The translations under genes and the position numbers were made by a program. From NCBI GenBank assembly GCA_947561715.1, contig OX387202.1:8073001-8137000 (forward strand): a DNA stretch of 64,000 bases, written 5' to 3'. Source of the stretch: Ascidia mentula. Its lineage: Eukaryota; Chordata; Ascidiacea; Phlebobranchia; Ascidiidae. Of this stretch, positions 23,401-38,582 are shown piece after piece. The first letter of the stretch is position 1, and every line of letters starts with the position of its first letter. The notes under the pieces were generated by a model. It did no database searches, was not told the origin of the DNA, and saw only the letters and a program-made list of their open reading frames with translations.

Positions 23401-26400
23401 ACAAGCTTTATTATACAGTGGAAAACGCTGATAATCCAGTATTGCTTTTGCGGTTGCACAACGTATGTAACTGTGCAATTTCAGCACTTGTCCATTTTGC
23501 AGTATATGACTTTTCGATGAAAAATATTTTTTTGCAGTACAAGCTTTATTATACAGTGGAAAACGCTGATACTCCAGTATTCCTTTTGCGGTTGCACAAC
23601 GTATGTAACTATGCGATTTCAGCACTTGTCCATTTTGCAGTATATGACTTTTCGATGAAAAATATTTTTTTGCAGTAAAAGCTTTATTATACAGTGGAAA
23701 ACGCTGATACTCCAGTATTGCTTTTGCGGTTGCACAACGTATGTAACTGTGCAATTTCAGCACTTGTCCATTTTGCAGTATATGATTTTTTGTGAGAAAA
23801 TAATTTTTTTCAGTACAAGCTTTATTATACCGTGGAAAACGCTGGTATTCCAGTATTGCTTTGCTGTTGCACAACGTATGTAACTATGCGATTTCAGCAC
23901 TTGTCCATTTTGCAGTATATGACTTTTCGATGAAAAATATTTTTTTGCTGTACAAGCTTTATTATACAGTGGAAAACGCTGATACTCCAGTATTGCATTT
24001 GCGGTTGCACAACGTATGTAACTATGCGATTTCAGCACTTGTCCATTTTGCAGTATATGAATTTTCGATGAAAAATATTTTTTTTGCAGTACAAGCTTTA
24101 TTATACAGTGGAAAACGCTGATACTCCAGTATTGCTTTTGCGGTTGCACAACGTCTGTAACTATGCGATTTCAGCACTTGTCCATTTTGCAGTATATGAC
24201 TTTTCGATGAAAAATATTTTTTTGCAGTACAAGCTTTATTATACTGTGGAAAACGCTGATACTCCAGTATTGCTTTTGCGGTTGCACAACGTATGTAACT
24301 ATGCGATTTCAGCACTTGTCCATTTTGCAGTATGTGACTTTTCGATGAAAAATATTTTTTTGCAGTACAAGCTTTATTATACAGTGGAAAACGCTGATAC
24401 TCCAGTATTGCTTTTGCGGTTGCACAACGTATGTAACTATGCGATTTCAGCACTTGTCCATTTTGCAGTATATGACTTTTCGATGAAAAATATTTTTTTG
24501 CAGTACAAGCTTTATTATACAGTGGAAAACGCTGATACTCCAGTATTGCTTTTGCGGTTGCACAACGTATGTAACTGTGCAATTTCAGCACTTGTCCATT
24601 TTGCAGTATATGACTTTTCGATAAAAAATATTTTTTTGCGGTAAAAGCTTTATTATACATTGGAAAACGCTGATACTCCAGTATTGCTTTTGTGGTTGCA
24701 CAACGTCTGTAACTATGCGATTTCAGCACTTGTCCATTTTGCAGTATATGACTTTTCGATGAAAAATATTTTTTTGCAGTACAAGCTTTATTATACAGTG
24801 GAAAACGCTGATACTACAGTATTGCTTTTGCGGTTGCACAACGTATGTAACTATGAGATTTCAGCACTTGTCCATTTTGCAGTGTATGACTTTTCGATAA
24901 AAAATATTTTTTTTCAGTACAAGCTTTATTTTACAGTGGAAAACGCTGGTACTCCAGTATTGCCTTTGCGGTTGCCCAACGTATGTGACTGTGCGATTTC
25001 AGCACTTGTCCATTTTGCAGTATATGACTTTTCGATGAAAAATATTTTTTTGCAGTACAAGCTTTATTATACAGTGGAAAACGCTGATACTCCAGTATTG
25101 CTTTTGCGGTTGCACAACGTATGTAACTATGAGATTTCAGCACTTGTCCATTTTGCTGTGTATGACTTTTCGATAAAAAATAATTTTTTCAGTACAAGCT
25201 TTATTATACAGTGGAAAACGCTGATACTCCAGTATTGCTTTTGCGGTTGCACAACGTATGCAACTGTGCGATTTCAGCACTTGTCCGTTTTGCAGTATAT
25301 GACTTTTCGATAAAAAATAATTTTTTTCAGTACAAGCTTTATTTTACAGTGGAAAACGCTGGTACTCCAGTATTGCCTTTGCGGTTGCACAACGTATGTA
25401 ACTGTGCGATTTCAGCACTTGTCCATTTTGCAGTATATGACTTTTCGATGAAAAATATTTTTTTGCAGTACAAGCTTTATTATACAGTGGAAAACGCTGA
25501 TACTCCAGTATTGCTTTTGCGGTTGCACAACGTATGTAACTATGAGATTTCAGCACTTGTCCATTTTGCAGTGTATGACTTTTCGACAAAAAATAATTTT
25601 TTTCAGTACAAGCTTTATTATACAGTGGAAAACGCTGATACTCCAGTATTGCTTTTGTGGTTGCACAACGTCTGTAACTATGCGATTTCAGCACTTGTCC
25701 ATTTTGCAGTATATGACTTTTCGATGAAAAATATTTTTTTGCAGTACAAGCTTTATTATACAGTGGAAAACGCTGATACTCCAGTATTGCTTTTGCGGTT
25801 GCACAACGTATGTAACTATGAGGTTTCAGCACTTGTCCATTTTGCAGTATATGACTTTTCGATGAAAAATATTTTTTTGCAGTACAAGCTTTATTGTACA
25901 GTGGAAAACGCTGATACTCCAGTGTTGCTTTTGCGGTTGCACAACGTATGTAACTATGCGATTTCAGCACTTGTCCATTTTGCAGTATATGACTTTTCGA
26001 TGAAAAATATTTTTTTTCAGTACAAGCTTTATTATACAGTGGAAAACGCTGATACTCCAGTATTGCTTTTGCGGTTGCACAACGTATGTAACTATGCGAT
26101 TTCAGCACTTGTCCATTTTGCAGTATATGACTTTTCGATGAAAAATATTTTTTTGCAGTACAAGCTTTATTATACAGTGGAAAACGCTGATACTCCAGTA
26201 TTGCTTTGCGGTTGCACAACGTATGTAACTATGCGATTTCAGCACTTGTCCATTTTGCAGTATATGACTTTTCGACAAAAAAATAATTTTTTTCATTACA
26301 AGCTTTATTATACAGTGGAAAACGCTGATACTCCAGTATTCCTTTTGCGGTTGCACAACGTATGTAACTATGCGATTTCAGGACTTGTCCATTTTGCAGT

Positions 26401-27403
26401 ATATGACTTTTCGATGAAAAATATTTTTTTGCAGTACAAGCTTTATTATACAGTGGAAAACGCTGATAATCCAGTATTGTTTTTGCGGTTGCACACCGTA
26501 TGTAACTATGCGATTTCAGCACTTGTCCATTTTGCAGTATATGACTTTTCGATAAAAAATAATTTTTTTCAGTACAAGCTTTATTATACGGTGGAAAACG
26601 CTGATACTCCAGTATTGCTTGTGCGGTTGCACAACGTATGTAACTATCAGATTTCAGCACTTGTCCATTTTGCAGTGTATGACATTTCGATAAAAAATAT
26701 TTTTTTTCAGTACAAGCTTTATTATACAGTGGAAAACGCTGATACTCCAGTATTGCTTTTGCGGTTGCACAACGTATGTAACTGTGCGATTTCAGCACTT
26801 GTCCATTTTGCAGTATATGATTTTTCGATGAAAAATATTTTTTTGCAGTACAAGCTTTATTATACAGAGGAAAACGCTGATACTCCAGTATTGCATTTGC
26901 GGTTGCACAACGTATGTAACTGTGCAATTTCAGCACTTGTCCATTTTGCAGTATATGACTTTTCGATGAAAAATATTTTTTTGCAGTACAAGCTTTATTA
27001 TACAGTGGAAAACGCTGATACTCCAGTATTGCTTTTGCGGTTGCACAACGTATGTAACTATGCGATTTCAGCACTTGTCCATTTTGCAGTATATGACTTT
27101 TCGATGAAAAATATTTTTTTGCAGTACAAGCTTTATTATACAGTGGAAAACGCTGATACTCCAGTATTGCTTTTGCGGTTGCACAACGTATGTAACTGTG
27201 CAATTTCAGCACTTGTCCATTTTGCAGTATATGACTTTTCGATGAAAAATATTTTTTTGCAGTACAAGCTTTATTATACAGTGGAAAACGCTGATACTCC
27301 AGTATTCCTTTTGCGGTTGCACAACGTATGTAACTATGCGATTTCAGCACTTGTCCATTTTGCAGTATATGACTTTTCGATGAAAAATATTTTTTTGCAG
27401 TAA
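20500..27403 (+). repeat. 27-mer HOR, two copies (3,726-bp shift)
   Basis: Landmarks 20934, 21205 and 21485 recur at 24660, 24931 and 25211, an exact 27-unit shift. After about 26.2 kb the shift is 3,725 because copy 2 has GCTTTGCGG for GCTTTTGCGG. Copy 1 spans roughly 20.5-23.7 kb and copy 2 roughly 24.2-27.4 kb. The copies are separated by a short different stretch carrying the TTTTTTGTGA monomer and the GCTTTGCTGTTG deletion. Confidence 0.88.
21035..23240 (+). repeat. Macro-repeat arm 1, right part
   Basis: This stretch matches 45,047-47,252 at an exact offset of 24,012 bp (174 units). Landmarks are 21087/45099 (GATACTACAG), 21205/45217, 21485/45497 and 22506/46518. Shared length mutations include the shortened T run at about 21462/45474 and the extra A in ACAAAAAAATAA at about 22556/46567. 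The offset is 829 bp larger than for the left part, so about six monomers were gained or lost between the two parts. Confidence 0.87.
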
Positions 27404-30400
27404 AAGCTTTATTATACAGTGGAAAACGCTGATACTCCAGTATTGCTTTTGCGGTTGCACACCGTATGCAACTATGCGATTTCAGCACTTGTCCATATTG
27501 CAGTATATGACTTTTCGATAAAAAATAATTTTTTTCAGTACAAGCTTTATTATACGGTGGAAAACGCTGCTACTCCAGTATTGCTTGTGCGGTTGCACAA
27601 CGTATGTAACTATCAGATTTCAGCACTTGTCCATTTTGCAGTGTATGACATTTCGATAAAAAATATTTTTTTTCAGTACAAGCTTTATTATACAGTGGAA
27701 AACGCTGATACTCCAGTATTGCTTTTGCGGTTGCACAACGTATGTAACTGTGCGATTTCAGCACTTGTCCATTTTGCAGTATATGATTTTTCGATGAAAA
27801 ATATTTTTTTGCAGTACAAGCTTTATTATACAGAGGAAAACGCTGATACTCCAGTATTGCATTTGCGGTTGCACAACGTATGTAACTGTGCAATTTCAGC
27901 ACTTGTCCATTTTGCAGTATATGAATTTTCGATGAAAAATATTTTTTTGCAGTAAAAGCTTTATTATACAGTGGAAAACGCTGATACTCCAGTATTGCTT
28001 TTGCGGTTGCACAACGTATGAAACTATGCGATTTCAGGACTTGTCCATTTTGCAGTATATGACTTTTCGATGAAAAATATTTTTTTGCAGTACAAGCTTT
28101 ATTATACAGTGGAAAACGCTGATAATCCAGTATTGCTTTTGCGGTTGCACTCCGTATGTAACTATGCGATTTCAGCACTTGTCCATTTTGCAGTATATGA
28201 CTTTTCGATAAAAAATAATTTTTTGCAGTACAAGCTTTATTATACGGTGGAAAACGCTGATACTCCAGTATTGCTTGTGCGGTTGCACAACGTATGTAAC
28301 TATCAGATTTCAGCACTTGTCCATTTTGCAGTGTATGACATTTCGATAAAAAATATTTTTTTTCAGTACAAGCTTTATTATACAGTGGAAAACGCTGATA
28401 CTCCAGTATTGCTTTTGCGGTTGCACAACGTATGTAACTGTGCGATTTCAGCACTTGTCCATTTTGCAGTATATGATTTTTCGATGAAAAATATTTTTTT
28501 GCAGTACAAGCTTTATTATACAGTGGAAAACGCTGATACTCCAGTATTGCTTTTGCGGTTGCACAACGTATGTAACTATGAGATTTCAGCACTTGTCCAT
28601 TTTGCAGTATATGACTTTTCGATGAAAAATATTTTTTTGCAGTACAAGCTTTATTATACAGTGGAAAACGCTGATACTCCAGTATTGCTTTTGCGGTTGC
28701 ACAACGTATGTAACTATGCGATTTCAGCACTTGTCCATTTTGCAGTATATGACTTTTCGATGAAAAATATTTTTTTGCAGTACAAGCTTTATTATACAGT
28801 GGAAAACGCTGATACTCCAGTATTGCTTTTGCGGTTGCACAACGTATGTAACTATGCGATTTCAGCACTTGTCCATTTTGCAGTATATGACTTTTCGATG
28901 AAAAATATTTTTTTGCAGTACAAGCTTTATTATACAGTGGAAAACGCTGATACTCCAGTATTGCTTTTGCGGTTGCACGACGTATGTAACTATGAGATTT
29001 CAGCACTTGTCCATTTTGCAGTGTATGACTTTTCGATAAAAAATAATTTTTTTCAGTACAAGCTTTATTATACAGTGGAAAACGCTGATACTCCAGTATT
29101 GCTTTTGCGGTTGCACAACGTATGTAACTGTGCGATTTCAGTACTTGTCCATTTTGCAGTATATGACTTTTCGATAAAAAATAATTTTTTTCAGTACAAG
29201 CTTTATTTTACAGTGGAAAACGCTGGTACTCCAGTATTGCCTTTGCGGTTGCACAACGTATGTAACTGTGCGACTTCAGCACTTGTCCATTTTGCAGTAT
29301 ATGATTTTTCGATGAAAAATATTTTTTTGCAGTACAAGCTTTATTATACAGTGGAAAACGCTGATACTCCAGTATTGCTTTTGCGGTTGCACAACGTATG
29401 TAACTGTGCAATTTCAGCACTTGTCCATTTTGCAGTATATGATTTTTTGTGAAAAAATAATTTTTTTCAGTACAAGCTTTATTATACCGTGGAAAACGCT
29501 GGTATTCCAGTATTGCTTTGCTGTTGCACAACGTATGTAACTATGCGATTTCAGCACTTGTCCATTTTGCAGTATATGACTTTTCGATGAAAAATATTTT
29601 TTTGCTGTACAAGCTTTATTATACAGTGGAAAACGCTGATACTCCAGTATTGCATTTGCGGTTGCACAACGTATGTAACTATGCGATTTCAGCACTTGTC
29701 CATTTTGCAGTATATGAATTTTCGATGAAAAATATTTTTTTTGCAGTACAAGCTTTATTATACAGTGGAAAACGCTGATACTCCAGTATTGCTTTTGCGG
29801 TTGCACAACGTCTGTAACTATGCGATTTCAGCACTTGTCCATTTTGCAGTATATGACTTTTCGATGAAAAATATTTTTTTGCAGTACAAGCTTTATTATA
29901 CTGTGGAAAACGCTGATACTCCAGTATTGCTTTTGCGGTTGCACAACGTATGTAACTATGCGATTTCAGCACTTGTCCATTTTGCAGTATGTGACTTTTC
30001 GATGAAAAATATTTTTTTGCAGTACAAGCTTTATTATACAGTGGAAAACGCTGATACTCCAGTATTGCTTTTGCGGTTGCACAACGTATGTAACTATGCG
30101 ATTTCAGCACTTGTCCATTTTGCAGTATATGACTTTTCGATGAAAAATATTTTTTTGCAGTACAAGCTTTATTATACAGAGGAAAACGCTGATACTCCAG
30201 TATTGCATTTGCGGTTGCACAACGTATGTAACTGTGCAATTTCAGCACTTGTCCATTTTGCAGTATATGACTTTTCGATGAAAAATATTTTTTTGCAGTA
30301 CAAGCTTTATTATACAGTGGAAAACGCTGATACTCCAGTATTGCTTTTGCGGTTGCACAACGTATGTAACTATGCGATTTCAGCACTTGTCCATTTTGCA

Positions 30401-33400
30401 GTATATGACTTTTCGATGAAAAATATTTTTTTGCAGTACAAGCTTTATTATACAGTGGAAAACGCTGATACTCCAGTATTGCTTTTGCGGTTGCACAACG
30501 TATGTAACTGTGCAATTTCAGCACTTGTCCATTTTGCAGTATATGACTTTTCGATGAAAAATATTTTTTTGCAGTACAAGCTTTATTATACAGTGGAAAA
30601 CGCTGATACTCCAGTATTCCTTTTGCGGTTGCACAACGTATGTAACTATGCGATTTCAGCACTTGTCCATTTTGCAGTATATGACTTTTCGATGAAAAAT
30701 ATTTTTTTGCAGTAAAAGCTTTATTATACAGTGGAAAACGCTGATACTCCAGTATTGCTTTTGCGGTTGCACACCGTATGCAACTATGCGATTTCAGCAC
30801 TTGTCCATATTGCAGTATATGACTTTTCGATAAAAAATAATTTTTTTCAGTACAAGCTTTATTATACGGTGGAAAACGCTGCTACTCCAGTATTGCTTGT
30901 GCGGTTGCACAACGTATGTAACTATCAGATTTCAGCACTTGTCCATTTTGCAGTGTATGACATTTCGATAAAAAATATTTTTTTTCAGTACAAGCTTTAT
31001 TATACAGTGGAAAACGCTGATACTCCAGTATTGCTTTTGCGGTTGCACAACGTATGTAACTGTGCGATTTCAGCACTTGTCCATTTTGCAGTATATGATT
31101 TTTCGATGAAAAATATTTTTTTGCAGTACAAGCTTTATTATACAGAGGAAAACGCTGATACTCCAGTATTGCATTTGCGGTTGCACAACGTATGTAACTG
31201 TGCAATTTCAGCACTTGTCCATTTTGCAGTATATGAATTTTCGATGAAAAATATTTTTTTGCAGTAAAAGCTTTATTATACAGTGGAAAACGCTGATACT
31301 CCAGTATTGCTTTTGCGGTTGCACAACGTATGAAACTATGCGATTTCAGGACTTGTCCATTTTGCAGTATATGACTTTTCGATGAAAAATATTTTTTTGC
31401 AGTACAAGCTTTATTATACAGTGGAAAACGCTGATAATCCAGTATTGCTTTTGCGGTTGCACTCCGTATGTAACTATGCGATTTCAGCACTTGTCCATTT
31501 TGCAGTATATGACTTTTCGATAAAAAATAATTTTTTGCAGTACAAGCTTTATTATACGGTGGAAAACGCTGATACTCCAGTATTGCTTGTGCGGTTGCAC
31601 AACGTATGTAACTATCAGATTTCAGCACTTGTCCATTTTGCAGTGTATGACATTTCGATAAAAAATATTTTTTTTCAGTACAAGCTTTATTATACAGTGG
31701 AAAACGCTGATACTCCAGTATTGCTTTTGCGGTTGCACAACGTATGTAACTGTGCGATTTCAGCACTTGTCCATTTTGCAGTATATGATTTTTCGATGAA
31801 AAATATTTTTTTGCAGTACAAGCTTTATTATACAGTGGAAAACGCTGATACTCCAGTATTGCTTTTGCGGTTGCACAACGTATGTAACTATGAGATTTCA
31901 GCACTTGTCCATTTTGCAGTATATGACTTTTCGATGAAAAATATTTTTTTGCAGTACAAGCTTTATTATACAGTGGAAAACGCTGATACTCCAGTATTGC
32001 TTTTGCGGTTGCACAACGTATGTAACTATGCGATTTCAGCACTTGTCCATTTTGCAGTATATGACTTTTCGATGAAAAATATTTTTTTGCAGTACAAGCT
32101 TTATTATACAGTGGAAAACGCTGATACTCCAGTATTGCTTTTGCGGTTGCACAACGTATGTAACTATGAGATTTCAGCACTTGTCCATTTTGCAGTATAT
32201 GACTTTTCGATGAAAAATATTTTTTTGCAGTACAAGCTTTATTATACAGTGGAAAACGCTGATACTCCAGTATTGCTTTTGCGGTTGCACAACGTATGTA
32301 ACTATGCGATTTCAGCACTTGTCCATTTTGCAGTATATGACTTTTCGATGAAAAATATTTTTTTGCAGTACAAGCTTTATTATACAGTGGAAAACGCTGA
32401 TACTCCAGTATTGCTTTTGCGGTTGCACGACGTATGTAACTATGAGATTTCAGCACTTGTCCATTTTGCAGTGTATGACTTTTCGATAAAAAATAATTTT
32501 TTTCAGTACAAGCTTTATTATACAGTGGAAAACGCTGATACTCCAGTATTGCTTTTGCGGTTGCACAACGTATGTAACTGTGCGATTTCAGTACTTGTCC
32601 ATTTTGCAGTATATGACTTTTCGATAAAAAATAATTTTTTTCAGTACAAGCTTTATTTTACAGTGGAAAACGCTGGTACTCCAGTATTGCCTTTGCGGTT
32701 GCACAACGTATGTAACTGTGCGACTTCAGCACTTGTCCATTTTGCAGTATATGATTTTTCGATGAAAAATATTTTTTTGCAGTACAAGCTTTATTATACA
32801 GTGGAAAACGCTGATACTCCAGTATTGCTTTTGCGGTTGCACAACGTATGTAACTGTGCAATTTCAGCACTTGTCCATTTTGCAGTATATGATTTTTTGT
32901 GAAAAAATAATTTTTTTCAGTACAAGCTTTATTATACCGTGGAAAACGCTGGTATTCCAGTATTGCTTTGCTGTTGCACAACGTATGTAACTATGCGATT
33001 TCAGCACTTGTCCATTTTGCAGTATATGACTTTTCGATGAAAAATATTTTTTTGCTGTACAAGCTTTATTATACAGTGGAAAACGCTGATACTCCAGTAT
33101 TGCATTTGCGGTTGCACAACGTATGTAACTATGCGATTTCAGCACTTGTCCATTTTGCAGTATATGAATTTTCGATGAAAAATATTTTTTTTGCAGTACA
33201 AGCTTTATTATACAGTGGAAAACGCTGATACTCCAGTATTGCTTTTGCGGTTGCACAACGTCTGTAACTATGCGATTTCAGCACTTGTCCATTTTGCAGT
33301 ATATGACTTTTCGATGAAAAATATTTTTTTGCAGTACAAGCTTTATTATACTGTGGAAAACGCTGATACTCCAGTATTGCTTTTGCGGTTGCACAACGTA

Positions 33401-33620
33401 TGTAACTATGCGATTTCAGCACTTGTCCATTTTGCAGTATGTGACTTTTCGATGAAAAATATTTTTTTGCAGTACAAGCTTTATTATACAGTGGAAAACG
33501 CTGATACTCCAGTATTGCTTTTGCGGTTGCACAACGTATGTAACTATGCGATTTCAGCACTTGTCCATTTTGCAGTATATGACTTTTCGATGAAAAATAT
33601 TTTTTTGCAGTACAAGCTTT
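26860..33620 (+). repeat. 24/25-mer HOR tandem duplication
   Basis: Copy 1 (about 26.86-30.17 kb) and copy 2 (about 30.17-33.62 kb) lie next to each other. The shift is 3,312 bp (24 units) through 27401/30713 and 28070/31382, and 3,450 bp (25 units) from 29414/32864 on. Copy 2 has gained one monomer: its run of TATGAG and TATGCG units at about 31.9-32.4 kb reads E-A-E-A where copy 1 reads E-A-A. A third partial copy follows at 34.5-36.4 kb (offset 4,416 bp, 32 units). Confidence 0.88.
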
Positions 33621-34419
33621 ATTATACAGTGGAAAACGCTGATACTCCAGTATTGCTTTTGCGGTTGCACAACGTATGTAACTGTGCAATTTCAGCACTT
33701 GTCCATTTTGCAGTATATGACTTTTCGATAAAAAATATTTTTTTGCGGTAAAAGCTTTATTATACATTGGAAAACGCTGATACTCCAGTATTGCTTTTGT
33801 GGTTGCACAACGTCTGTAACTATGCGATTTCAGCACTTGTCCATTTTGCAGTATATGACTTTTCGATGAAAAATATTTTTTTGCAGTACAAGCTTTATTA
33901 TACAGTGGAAAACGCTGATACTCCAGTATTGCTTTTGCGGTTGCACAACGTATGTAACTATGCGATTTCAGCACTTGTCCATTTTGCAGTATATGACTTT
34001 TCGACAAAAAAATAATTTTTTTCAGTACAAGCTTTATTATACAGTGGAAAACGCTGATACTCCAGTATTCCTTTTGCGGTTGCACAACGTATGTAACTAT
34101 GCGATTTCAGGACTTGTCCATTTTGCAGTATATGACTTTTCGATGAAAAATATTTTTTTGCAGTACAAGCTTTATTATACAGTGGAAAACGCTGATAATC
34201 CAGTATTGTTTTTGCGGTTGCACACCGTATGTAACTATGCGATTTCAGCACTTGTCCATTTTGCAGTATATGACTTTTCGATAAAAAATAATTTTTTTCA
34301 GTACAAGCTTTATTATACGGTGGAAAACGCTGATACTCCAGTATTGCTTGTGCGGTTGCACAACGTATGTAACTATCAGATTTCAGCACTTGTCCATTTT
34401 GCAGTGTATGACATTTCGA

Positions 34420-37400
34420 TAGAAAAATTTTTTTTCAGTACAAGCTTTATTATACAGTGGAAAACGCTGATACTCCAGTATTGCTTTTGCGGTTGCACAA
34501 CGTATGTAACTGTGCGATTTCAGCACTTGTCCATTTTGCAGTATATGATTTTTCGATGAAAAATATTTTTTTGCAGTACAAGCTTTATTATACAGAGGAA
34601 AACGCTGATACTCCAGTATTGCATTTGCGGTTGCACAACGTATGTAACTGTGCAATTTCAGCACTTGTCCATTTTGCAGTATATGACTTTTCGATGAAAA
34701 ATATTTTTTTGCAGTACAAGCTTTATTATACAGTGGAAAACGCTGATACTCCAGTATTGCTTTTGCGGTTGCACAACGTATGTAACTATGCGATTTCAGC
34801 ACTTGTCCATTTTGCAGTATATGACTTTTCGATGAAAAATATTTTTTTGCAGTACAAGCTTTATTATACAGTGGAAAACGCTGATACTCCAGTATTGCTT
34901 TTGCGGTTGCACAACGTATGTAACTGTGCAATTTCAGCACTTGTCCATTTTGCAGTATATGACTTTTCGATGAAAAATATTTTTTTGCAGTACAAGCTTT
35001 ATTATACAGTGGAAAACGCTGATACTCCAGTATTCCTTTTGCGGTTGCACAACGTATGTAACTATGCGATTTCAGCACTTGTCCATTTTGCAGTATATGA
35101 CTTTTCGATGAAAAATATTTTTTTGCAGTAAAAGCTTTATTATACAGTGGAAAACGCTGATACTCCAGTATTGCTTTTGCGGTTGCACACCGTATGCAAC
35201 TATGCGATTTCAGCACTTGTCCATATTGCAGTATATGACTTTTCGATAAAAAATAATTTTTTTCAGTACAAGCTTTATTATACAGTGGAAAACGCTGATA
35301 CTCCAGTATTGCTTGTGCGGTTGCACAACGTATGTAACTATCAGATTTCAGCACTTGTCCATTTTGCAGTGTATGACATTTCGATAAAAAATATTTTTTT
35401 TCAGTACAAGCTTTATTATACAGTGGAAAACGCTGATACTCCAGTATTGCTTTTGCGGTTGCACAACGTATGTAACTGTGCGATTTCAGCACTTGTCCAT
35501 TTTGCAGTATATGATTTTTCGATGAAAAATATTTTTTTGCAGTACAAGCTTTATTATACAGAGGAAAACGCTGATACTCCAGTATTGCATTTGCGGTTGC
35601 ACAACGTATGTAACTGTGCAATTTCAGCACTTGTCCATTTTGCAGTATATGAATTTTCGATGAAAAATATTTTTTTGCAGTAAAAGCTTTATTATACAGT
35701 GGAAAACGCTGATACTCCAGTATTGCTTTTGCGGTTGCACAACGTATGAAACTATGCGATTTCAGGACTTGTCCATTTTGCAGTATATGACTTTTCGATG
35801 AAAAATATTTTTTTGCAGTACAAGCTTTATTATACAGTGGAAAACGCTGATAATCCAGTATTGCTTTTGCGGTTGCACTCCGTATGTAACTATGCGATTT
35901 CAGCACTTGTCCATTTTGCAGTATATGACTTTTCGATAAAAAATAATTTTTTGCAGTACAAGCTTTATTATACGGTGGAAAACGCTGATACTCCAGTATT
36001 GCTTGTGCGGTTGCACAACGTATGTAACTATCAGATTTCAGCACTTGTCCATTTTGCAGTGTATGACATTTCGATAAAAAATATTTTTTTTCAGTACAAG
36101 CTTTATTATACAGTGGAAAACGCTGATACTCCAGTATTGCTTTTGCGGTTGCACAACGTATGTAACTGTGCGATTTCAGCACTTGTCCATTTTGCAGTAT
36201 ATGATTTTTCGATGAAAAATATTTTTTTGCAGTACAAGCTTTATTATACAGTGGAAAACGCTGATACTCCAGTATTGCTTTTGCGGTTGCACAACGTATG
36301 TAACTATGAGATTTCAGCACTTGTCCATTTTGCAGTATATGACTTTTCGATGAAAAATATTTTTTTGCAGTACAAGCTTTATTATACAGTGGAAAACGCT
36401 GATACTCCAGTATTGCCTTTGCGGTTGCACAACGTATGTAACTGTGCGATTTCAGCACTTGTCCATTTTGCAGTATATGATTTTTCGATGAAAAACATTT
36501 TTTTGCAGTACAAGCTTTATTATACAGTGGAAAACGCTGATACTCCAGTATTGCTTTTGCGGTTGCACAACGTATGTAACTATGAGATTTCAGCACTTGT
36601 CCATTTTGCAGTGTATGACTTTTCGACAAAAAATAATTTTTTTCAGTACAAGCTTTATTATACAGTGGAAAACGCTGATACTCCAGTATTGCTTTTGTGG
36701 TTGCACAACGTCTGTAACTATGCGATTTCAGCACTTGTCCATTTTGCAGTATATGACTTTTCGATGAAAAATATTTTTTTGCAGTACAAGCTTTATTATA
36801 CAGTGGAAAACGCTGATACTCCAGTACTGCTTTTGCGGTTGCACAACGTTTGTAACTATGAGATTTCAGCACTTGTCCATTTTGCAGTATATGACTTTTC
36901 GATGAAAAATATTTTTTTGCAGTACAAGCTTTATTATACAGTGGAAAACGCTGATACTCCAGTATTGCTTTTGCGGTTGCACAACGTATGTAACTATGCG
37001 ATTTCAGCACTTGTCCATTTTGCAGTATATGACTTTTCGATGAAAAATATTTTTTTGCAGTACAAGCTTTATTATACAGTGGAAAACGCTGATACTCCAG
37101 TATTGCTTTTGCGGTTGCACAACGTATGTAACTATGCGATTTCAGCACTTGTCTATTTTGCAGTGTATGACTTTTCGATGAAAAATATTTTTTTTCAGTA
37201 CAAGCTTTATTATACAGTGGAAAACGCTGATACTCCAGTATTGCTTTTGTGGTTGCACAACGTCTGTAACTATGCGATTTCAGCACTTGTCTATTTTGCA
37301 GTATATGACTTTTCGATGAAAAATATTTTTTTTCAGTACAAGCTTTATTATACAGTGGAAAACGCTGATACTCCAGTATTGCTTTTGCGGTTGCACAACG

Positions 37401-38580
37401 TATGTAACTATGAGATTTCAGCACTTGTCCATTTTGCAGTATATGACTTTTCGATGAAAAATATTTTTTTGCAGTACAAGCTTTATTATACAGTGGAAAA
37501 CGCTGATACTCCAGTATTGCTTTTGCGGTTGCACAACGTTTGTAACTATGCGATTTCAGCACTTGTCCATTTTGCAGTATATGACTTTTCGATGAAAAAT
37601 ATTTTTTTGCAGTACAAGCTTTATTATACAGTGGAAAACGCTGATACTCCAGTATTGCTTTTGCGGTTGCACAACGTATGTAACTATGCGATTTCAGCAC
37701 TTGTCCATTTTGCAGTATATGACTTTTCGATAAAAAATAATTTTTTTCAGTACAAGCTTTATTATACAGTGGAAAACGCTGATACTCCAGTATTCCTTTT
37801 GCGGTTGCACAACGTATGTAACTATGCGATTTCAGCACTTGTCCATTTTGCAGTATATGACTTTTCGATGAAAAATATTTTTTTGCAGTAAAAGCTTTAT
37901 TATACAGTGGAAAACGCTGATACTCCAGTATTGCTTTTGCGGTTGCACACCGTATGCAACTATGCGATTTCAGCACTTGTCCATATTGCAGTATATGACT
38001 TTTCGATAAAAAATAATTTTTTTCAGTACAAGCTTTATTATACGGTGGAAAACGCTGATACTCCAGTATTGCTTGTGCGGTTGCACAACGTATGTAACTA
38101 TCAGATTTCAGCACTTGTCCATTTTGCAGTGTATGACATTTCGATAAAAAATATTTTTTTTCAGTACAAGCTTTATTATACAGTGGAAAACGCTGATACT
38201 CCAGTATTGCTTTTGCGGTTGCACAACGTATGAAACTGTGCGATTTCAGCACTTGTCCATTTTGCAGTATATGACTTTTCGATGAAAAATATTTTTTTGC
38301 AGTACAAGCTTTATTATACAGTGGAAAACGCTGATACTCCAGTATTGCTTTTGCGGTTGCACAACGTATGTAACTATGCGATTTCAGCACTTGTCCATTT
38401 TGCAGTATATGACTTTTCGATGAAAAATATTTTTTTGCAGTACAAGCTTTATTATACAGTGGAAAACGCTGATACTCCAGTATTGCTTTTGCGGTTGCAC
38501 AACGTATGTAACTGTGCAATTTCAGCACTTGTCCATTTTGGAGTATATGATTTTTCGATGAAAAATATTTTTTTGCAGTA
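34420..38580 (+). repeat. Partial HOR copies
   Basis: About 34.5-36.4 kb repeats 30.1-32.0 kb. About 36.5-38.2 kb repeats the 18-mer family and leads into 38.6 kb, with 36582 recurring at 39204 (19 units, 2,622 bp). A monomer with GATAGAAAAATTTT (about 34421) is 1 bp short. One unit has AAAAACATTTTTTT (about 36490), a rare break of the A/T palindrome. Confidence 0.8.
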
Positions 38581-38582
38581 CA

